From G013214665 sp964649815 (GTDB lineage Bacteria; Pseudomonadota; Alphaproteobacteria; Rhodobacterales; Rhodobacteraceae), in contig CAZYQC010000009.1 in the NCBI GenBank assembly GCA_964649815.1, positions 1-64,000 on the forward strand: a stretch of 64,000 bases of DNA, given 5' to 3'. Positions 60,665 through 64,000 of the stretch are shown here, one piece after another; position 1 is the first letter of the stretch; every line of letters starts with the position of its first letter. A program made the translations under genes and the position numbers. The notes under the pieces were generated by a model, which worked only from the letters and a program-made list of their open reading frames with translations, did not search any database and was not told the DNA's origin.

Positions 60665-62233
60665 TTAGGCCGTCGACATACCACCACGCATAACCGTTCG
60701 GGCCGACCGAGACGTTGAAGTTGGGCCTTTCAAGATCGCCTCGGCCGCGTGCCGTGCGGAGAGCGCTGCCATCGGTACTCCGGCCCCCGGGTGCGTCCCG
60801 CCGCCAGCGAGGAAGAGGTTCGGGATCGGGGTCCGAGCGCGGGGCCTGTTGAGGCTCGCGGTTAGGCCATGGGGCGTTTGCCCGTAGAGCGCCCCCATTG
60901 AAGCGGGAAACATTTGGGCGAACATCTGTGGCGTCGTCACCGAAGTCGTGTCCGGTGTCGGGCTGAAAGTCGTCCCGAAGCGAGCCATCCGATCCATGAT
61001 CTGTTGATGCCATTGGTCTAGATCCTTTGGGCTGCTCTGGTCATTGGTGGCCGGAGCATTGGAAATGATTTCAAAACGTTCGAGCTGTAGCGGGGCGGTG
61101 CCTTGGCCGCGATCCAGCGCGCAGAGGTACAGCGTGGGGCTGGTGGGGATACGGCCAGCCATCAGGTCTTTGAATTCGGCAACAGGGTCTGCGTCGAAAA
61201 AGACGTTGTGATGGGCAAGCTCTGGCCCAGCGGGCGTTGCGGCAAAGGAATGAACGCGCGCAGACAGGCTTCTTGCGGCACGTTTTGTTTGTGGGGCGAC
61301 CTGAGCGACGGCTGTGCCAAGCTCTCCTGTCGCGAGGGCGCGCGGGTCGCCGGCGTAGACAACAGCGTCACAGGGGTGGCTGGTGCCGTCCTGGAGGGTA
61401 ACGCGGCTGATGCGCCCGTTCTGGGTGCTGAGACGCGCGACATGAGCGTCTGTGTGGATTTCAACGCCCTGCGCGATCAGTCGTTCTGCCAGCGCGTCCA
61501 CAAGCTTGTGCATGCCGCCTTTGACGACCCAGACGCCTGCGGCCTCGGCCTGCCAGATGAGGGCCAAGAGAGCTGGTGCATGTGTGGGGCTGCCGCCGAC
61601 ATAGGTGGCGTAACGGCCAAAGAGCTGCGCCAGGCGCGGATCATCAAAGGCCCGTCGCAAATGACCGCGCAGTGTCGAGAAAGGCGCCATCGCCGGAATG
61701 AGCGAGGGTTGCGACAAGGTGCGTTTGACGAGCGTCGGCAGATGCGGCTCTGCCGCTTGCATCATCGGCGCATCGAATGCGTCAAAGAGCGCGCGGGTGC
61801 GTTTGTGAAAGGCGTGGAACTGACGGGCGGCCTTGGCGCCCGCGAAGCCACGAACAGCGTCGACATTCAGCATATGGTCCTGAGTAAGGTCCAGCGTGCT
61901 GCCGTCCGGCCAGAAATGCCGCCCGAGTGTCGTTTGCGGCACCAGTTCAACCGCGTCGTCAAGCCGCGTGCCCAGGCAGCGAAACAGGTCTTCGAAGACA
62001 TGCCGCATAGTCAGGACCGTTGGGCCGGCATCGATGGGACCTGCGGGCGACGGCACTGTGCGGATCTTTCCGCCCAGGTGGGAATGGCGTTCCAACACGA
62101 GGACACGCCCCCCTGCGGCGCGCAGGCGGGCGGCTGTTGCGAGCCCGGCGATGCCGGCCCCGATGACGATGTATCGGGGCGCCTCTGGGGAGACTGGCAC
62201 CGTGCCGCATTGGGAGGAGTAAGTGTGCAACAC
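60665..62233 (-). CDS. crtD: Methoxyneurosporene (hydroxyneurosporene) dehydrogenase
   Basis: A 522-residue FAD enzyme of the phytoene-desaturase family, with N-terminal IVIGAGIAGLATAARLRAAGG, GPTVLTMRHVFEDLF and C-terminal GGGTHPGAGVPMAALSARHA. It introduces the 3,4 double bond in spheroidene synthesis. The start is a GTG at 62233 without a good ribosome site. The last 25 residues after AAEAIL look non-homologous and run through the 5' part of crtC in a different frame. It is divergent from crtE across a promoter with two PpsR-type sites. Confidence 0.92.
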   Translation of the reverse strand: MLHTYSSQCGTVPVSPEAPRYIVIGAGIAGLATAARLRAAGGRVLVLERHSHLGGKIRTVPSPAGPIDAGPTVLTMRHVFEDLFRCLGTRLDDAVELVPQTTLGRHFWPDGSTLDLTQDHMLNVDAVRGFAGAKAARQFHAFHKRTRALFDAFDAPMMQAAEPHLPTLVKRTLSQPSLIPAMAPFSTLRGHLRRAFDDPRLAQLFGRYATYVGGSPTHAPALLALIWQAEAAGVWVVKGGMHKLVDALAERLIAQGVEIHTDAHVARLSTQNGRISRVTLQDGTSHPCDAVVYAGDPRALATGELGTAVAQVAPQTKRAARSLSARVHSFAATPAGPELAHHNVFFDADPVAEFKDLMAGRIPTSPTLYLCALDRGQGTAPLQLERFEIISNAPATNDQSSPKDLDQWHQQIMDRMARFGTTFSPTPDTTSVTTPQMFAQMFPASMGALYGQTPHGLTASLNRPRARTPIPNLFLAGGGTHPGAGVPMAALSARHAAEAILKGPTSTSRSARTVMRGGMSTA

Positions 62234-62262
62234 GCGGGAATTGTTGACTCAGACGCGGAATG

Positions 62263-62280
62263 TGTCCAGTTTAATTTACA
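62263..62280. promoter_or_regulatory. PpsR/CrtJ-type site 1 in the crtD/crtE promoter
   Basis: TGTCCAGTTTAATTTACA fits TGT-N12-ACA, 30 bp from the crtD start codon. Confidence 0.75.
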
Positions 62281-62286
62281 TATTAG

Positions 62287-62304
62287 TGTATCACTAAAAT
62301 GACA
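62287..62304. promoter_or_regulatory. PpsR/CrtJ-type site 2 in the crtD/crtE promoter
   Basis: TGTATCACTAAAATGACA fits TGT-N12-ACA, 24 bp from site 1 and 22 bp before the crtE start codon. Paired spacing resembles the crtA/crtI promoter. Confidence 0.75.
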
Positions 62305-62325
62305 TATACCGAAAGGGAGGCATAG

Positions 62326-63198
62326 ATGCCACTCAACGCCCGCATCGAAAACGCCATTGCAGAGGCTGTCGCTATTGGCCAGGGGCGCGGGGCTGTGCCG
62401 GGGCGCTTGGCGTCGGCGTTGCATTACGCGACTGCACCGGGAGGCGCGCGAATCCGTCCAACGATTCTGACCAGCGTTGCCTTGGCCTGCGGCGACGACC
62501 GGCCAGCTGTCACGGATGCGGCCGCTGCTGCGCTTGAGCTGATCCATTGTGCGTCGCTTGTGCATGACGATCTGCCTTGCTTTGACGATGCCGATATTCG
62601 ACGGGGCAAGCCGAGTGTGCATCGCGCCTATTCCGAGCCGTTGGCCGTTCTGGCTGGCGATAGCCTCATTATCCTTGCGTTCGAGATTTTGGCGCGGGCG
62701 GCGCAGCATGGGCCTGATAGGTCGACGCAATTGCTTTTGACGTTATCGCAGCGGTCCGGCATGCCCGGAGGTATTTGTGCGGGCCAGGCCTGGGAGAGCG
62801 AAGACAAGGTTGATCTCTCTGCGTATCACCAGGCAAAGACCGGCGCTTTGTTTATTGCGGCCACACAGATGGGTGCCGTTGCTGCAGGCCAAGAGGCTGA
62901 GCCGTGGTTCGAGCTTGGTGCTCGGATCGGAGAGGCATTCCAAGTCGCTGACGATCTGCGGGATGCGTTCTACGATGAAGAGACGCTGGGCAAGCCAGCG
63001 GGTCAGGACGACCTGCACGGACGTCCGAACGCGGTTGCGGCCTATGGCGTCAGCGGCGCGATCTCGCGGTTAAAGGACATTTTGGGTGGGGCCATCGCGT
63101 CTATCCCATCCTGCCCAGGCGAAGCGCAGCTTGCGGCTTTGGTCCGGGCCTATGCCGAAAAGCTGACCCCAGTCGCACCGCATCGTCAGAATGTCTGA
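62326..63198 (+). CDS. crtE: Geranylgeranyl diphosphate synthase
   Basis: A 290-residue polyprenyl synthase. The first aspartate-rich motif is HDDLPCFDDADIRRGKPSVH and the second is FQVADDLRDAFYDEE. It makes the C20 precursor for carotenoids and for the bacteriochlorophyll tail. GGGAGG precedes the ATG. Its stop overlaps crtF by 8 bp. Two PpsR-type sites upstream indicate aerobic or light repression. Confidence 0.95.
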   Translation: MPLNARIENAIAEAVAIGQGRGAVPGRLASALHYATAPGGARIRPTILTSVALACGDDRPAVTDAAAAALELIHCASLVHDDLPCFDDADIRRGKPSVHRAYSEPLAVLAGDSLIILAFEILARAAQHGPDRSTQLLLTLSQRSGMPGGICAGQAWESEDKVDLSAYHQAKTGALFIAATQMGAVAAGQEAEPWFELGARIGEAFQVADDLRDAFYDEETLGKPAGQDDLHGRPNAVAAYGVSGAISRLKDILGGAIASIPSCPGEAQLAALVRAYAEKLTPVAPHRQNV

Positions 63199-64000
63199 TC
63201 AAACCGCACTTCCCGCCTGGAGGGGCAGCTGGCTCAATCGTCTTGTGGCGCGGCCGGGGTTTCAGAGATGGGCGGCGGGTATGCCGTTCATTCGCCGCAG
63301 CGCGCGGGCAGATGGGGCGGCTTTGTTCGACATCGTCCAGGGCTTTGTCACCAGTCAGGCGCTGGCCGCACTGATCGAGCTGGAGATTTTCAAACGCTTG
63401 CGGGGTGGGCCCATGTCGGCGGCGACGCTTGGGCAAGATTGTTTGATACCAGAAGACCGTATGCGCGTCTTGCTGCAGGCGGGTGCGGCGATGGGGCTGT
63501 TGAAGCGGCGGCGCGATGGGCGTTTCGCGCTGGCGCGAAAAGGCGCGGCCTTATTGGGTGTGCCGGGCTTGGACGCCATGATCCGGCACCACAAAGCGTT
63601 TTATGAAGACCTGCGCGATCCGGTTGCCTTGCTTCGCGGGGACATAGGGCGCACGCAGTTGGCAGAATTCTGGCCGTATGTCTTTGGCGCGCGTGGCGCC
63701 GTCGACCCTGATGTTGCCGAGACATATTCCGATCTGATGGCCCAAAGCCAAACGCTGGTGGCGGAAGACACGCTGCGTGCTGTCTCTTTCAGAGACGTGA
63801 AGCATCTGATGGATGTGGGCGGAGGCACGGGAGCTTTCCTCGGTGAGGCTGGATTGGCGCAACGGGCGATGCGCATGACGCTTTTTGATCTGCCGGTGGT
63901 CGTGCCAGGGGCCGAGGCGCGGTTTGCGCGGTTGGGCATGGCGGAACGGGTCGCGATTGTCCCTGGCTCTTTCCGGGATCAGGATTTGCCCGAAGGTGCC
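63191..64000 (+). CDS. crtF: Demethylspheroidene O-methyltransferase, 3' truncated by the window end
   Basis: The first 270 codons are visible and run off the window. The N-terminal dimerisation part (LFDIVQGFVTSQALAALIEL) and the SAM motif HLMDVGGGTGAFLGEAG near residue 208 mark a CrtF-type methyltransferase that completes spheroidene by methylating the 1-hydroxyl. The ATG at 63191 lies inside the crtE 3' end. In related clusters bchCXYZ-puf follows, which could not be checked here. Confidence 0.92.
   Translation, partial: MSDQTALPAWRGSWLNRLVARPGFQRWAAGMPFIRRSARADGAALFDIVQGFVTSQALAALIELEIFKRLRGGPMSAATLGQDCLIPEDRMRVLLQAGAAMGLLKRRRDGRFALARKGAALLGVPGLDAMIRHHKAFYEDLRDPVALLRGDIGRTQLAEFWPYVFGARGAVDPDVAETYSDLMAQSQTLVAEDTLRAVSFRDVKHLMDVGGGTGAFLGEAGLAQRAMRMTLFDLPVVVPGAEARFARLGMAERVAIVPGSFRDQDLPEGA

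Noticed and set aside
61103..62302. 399-codon frame antisense to crtD
   Set aside because: crtD is unmistakable, and the frame would run through the crtD/crtE promoter.

Overview
The window is about 64 kb of a member of the Roseobacter group (Rhodobacteraceae, Alphaproteobacteria), an aerobic anoxygenic phototroph. The evidence is a nearly complete alphaproteobacterial photosynthesis gene cluster from about 21.5 kb to the right edge. It carries the oxygen-dependent cyclase gene acsF and spheroidene monooxygenase crtA, and no bchE is visible. Hint-domain and RTX proteins, a TRAP transporter and high GC content fit the same group. One 100-N assembly gap lies at 41923-42022.

Layout. From 1 to 21 kb lie accessory metabolic genes: a glucosylglycerate set (phosphatase, synthase, phosphorylase), a cupin gene divergent from a TRAP dctPQM-marR operon, a Hint-domain protein, a TetR-controlled molybdenum hydroxylase with a diheme cytochrome c, a glycosyltransferase, an SDR enzyme, a rhodanese, an RTX-type SGNH hydrolase, and glpD-glpK. 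From 21.5 to 27.7 kb, on the minus strand, is ppaA-ppsR-bchG-bch2-bchP-idi. From 28 to 44.7 kb, on the plus strand, is the bchFNBHLM-lhaA-puhABC-orf98-acsF-puhE-hemA superoperon, followed by a pseudoazurin gene. From 44.7 to 50.3 kb lie a class III nucleotide cyclase, a DnaA-like plasmid replication initiator, a putative origin and parAB. From 50.3 to 64 kb come bchODI-crtA (minus), crtIB-tspO-sulfotransferase (plus), crtDC (minus) and crtE-crtF (plus, cut by the window end). The puf and bchCXYZ genes are not present and would be expected just to the right.

How it fits together. The DnaA-like initiator, parAB and an origin-like intergenic region between the two halves of the cluster indicate that this DNA is, or derives from, a photosynthesis plasmid. 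Such replicons are known from Roseobacter litoralis and Sulfitobacter guttiformis. Eight copies of the palindrome TGTCCCCGCGGGGACA (one lacks the first base) lie within 4.6 kb around parAB. Six are inside coding sequences (parA, parB twice, bchO, bchD twice), so the presumed partition centromere reaches into the bacteriochlorophyll genes. PpsR-type sites (TGT-N12-ACA) mark the promoters of bchG, ppaA/bchF, crtA/crtI and crtD/crtE, with the ppsR and ppaA regulator genes inside the cluster.

Two repeat families stand out. A composite hairpin element occurs in five full or partial copies and supplies the 3' ends of bchN and bchO. A 126-bp tandem array lies between acsF and puhE and coincides with the assembly gap. 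No rRNA, tRNA, insertion sequence or CRISPR array was recognised.
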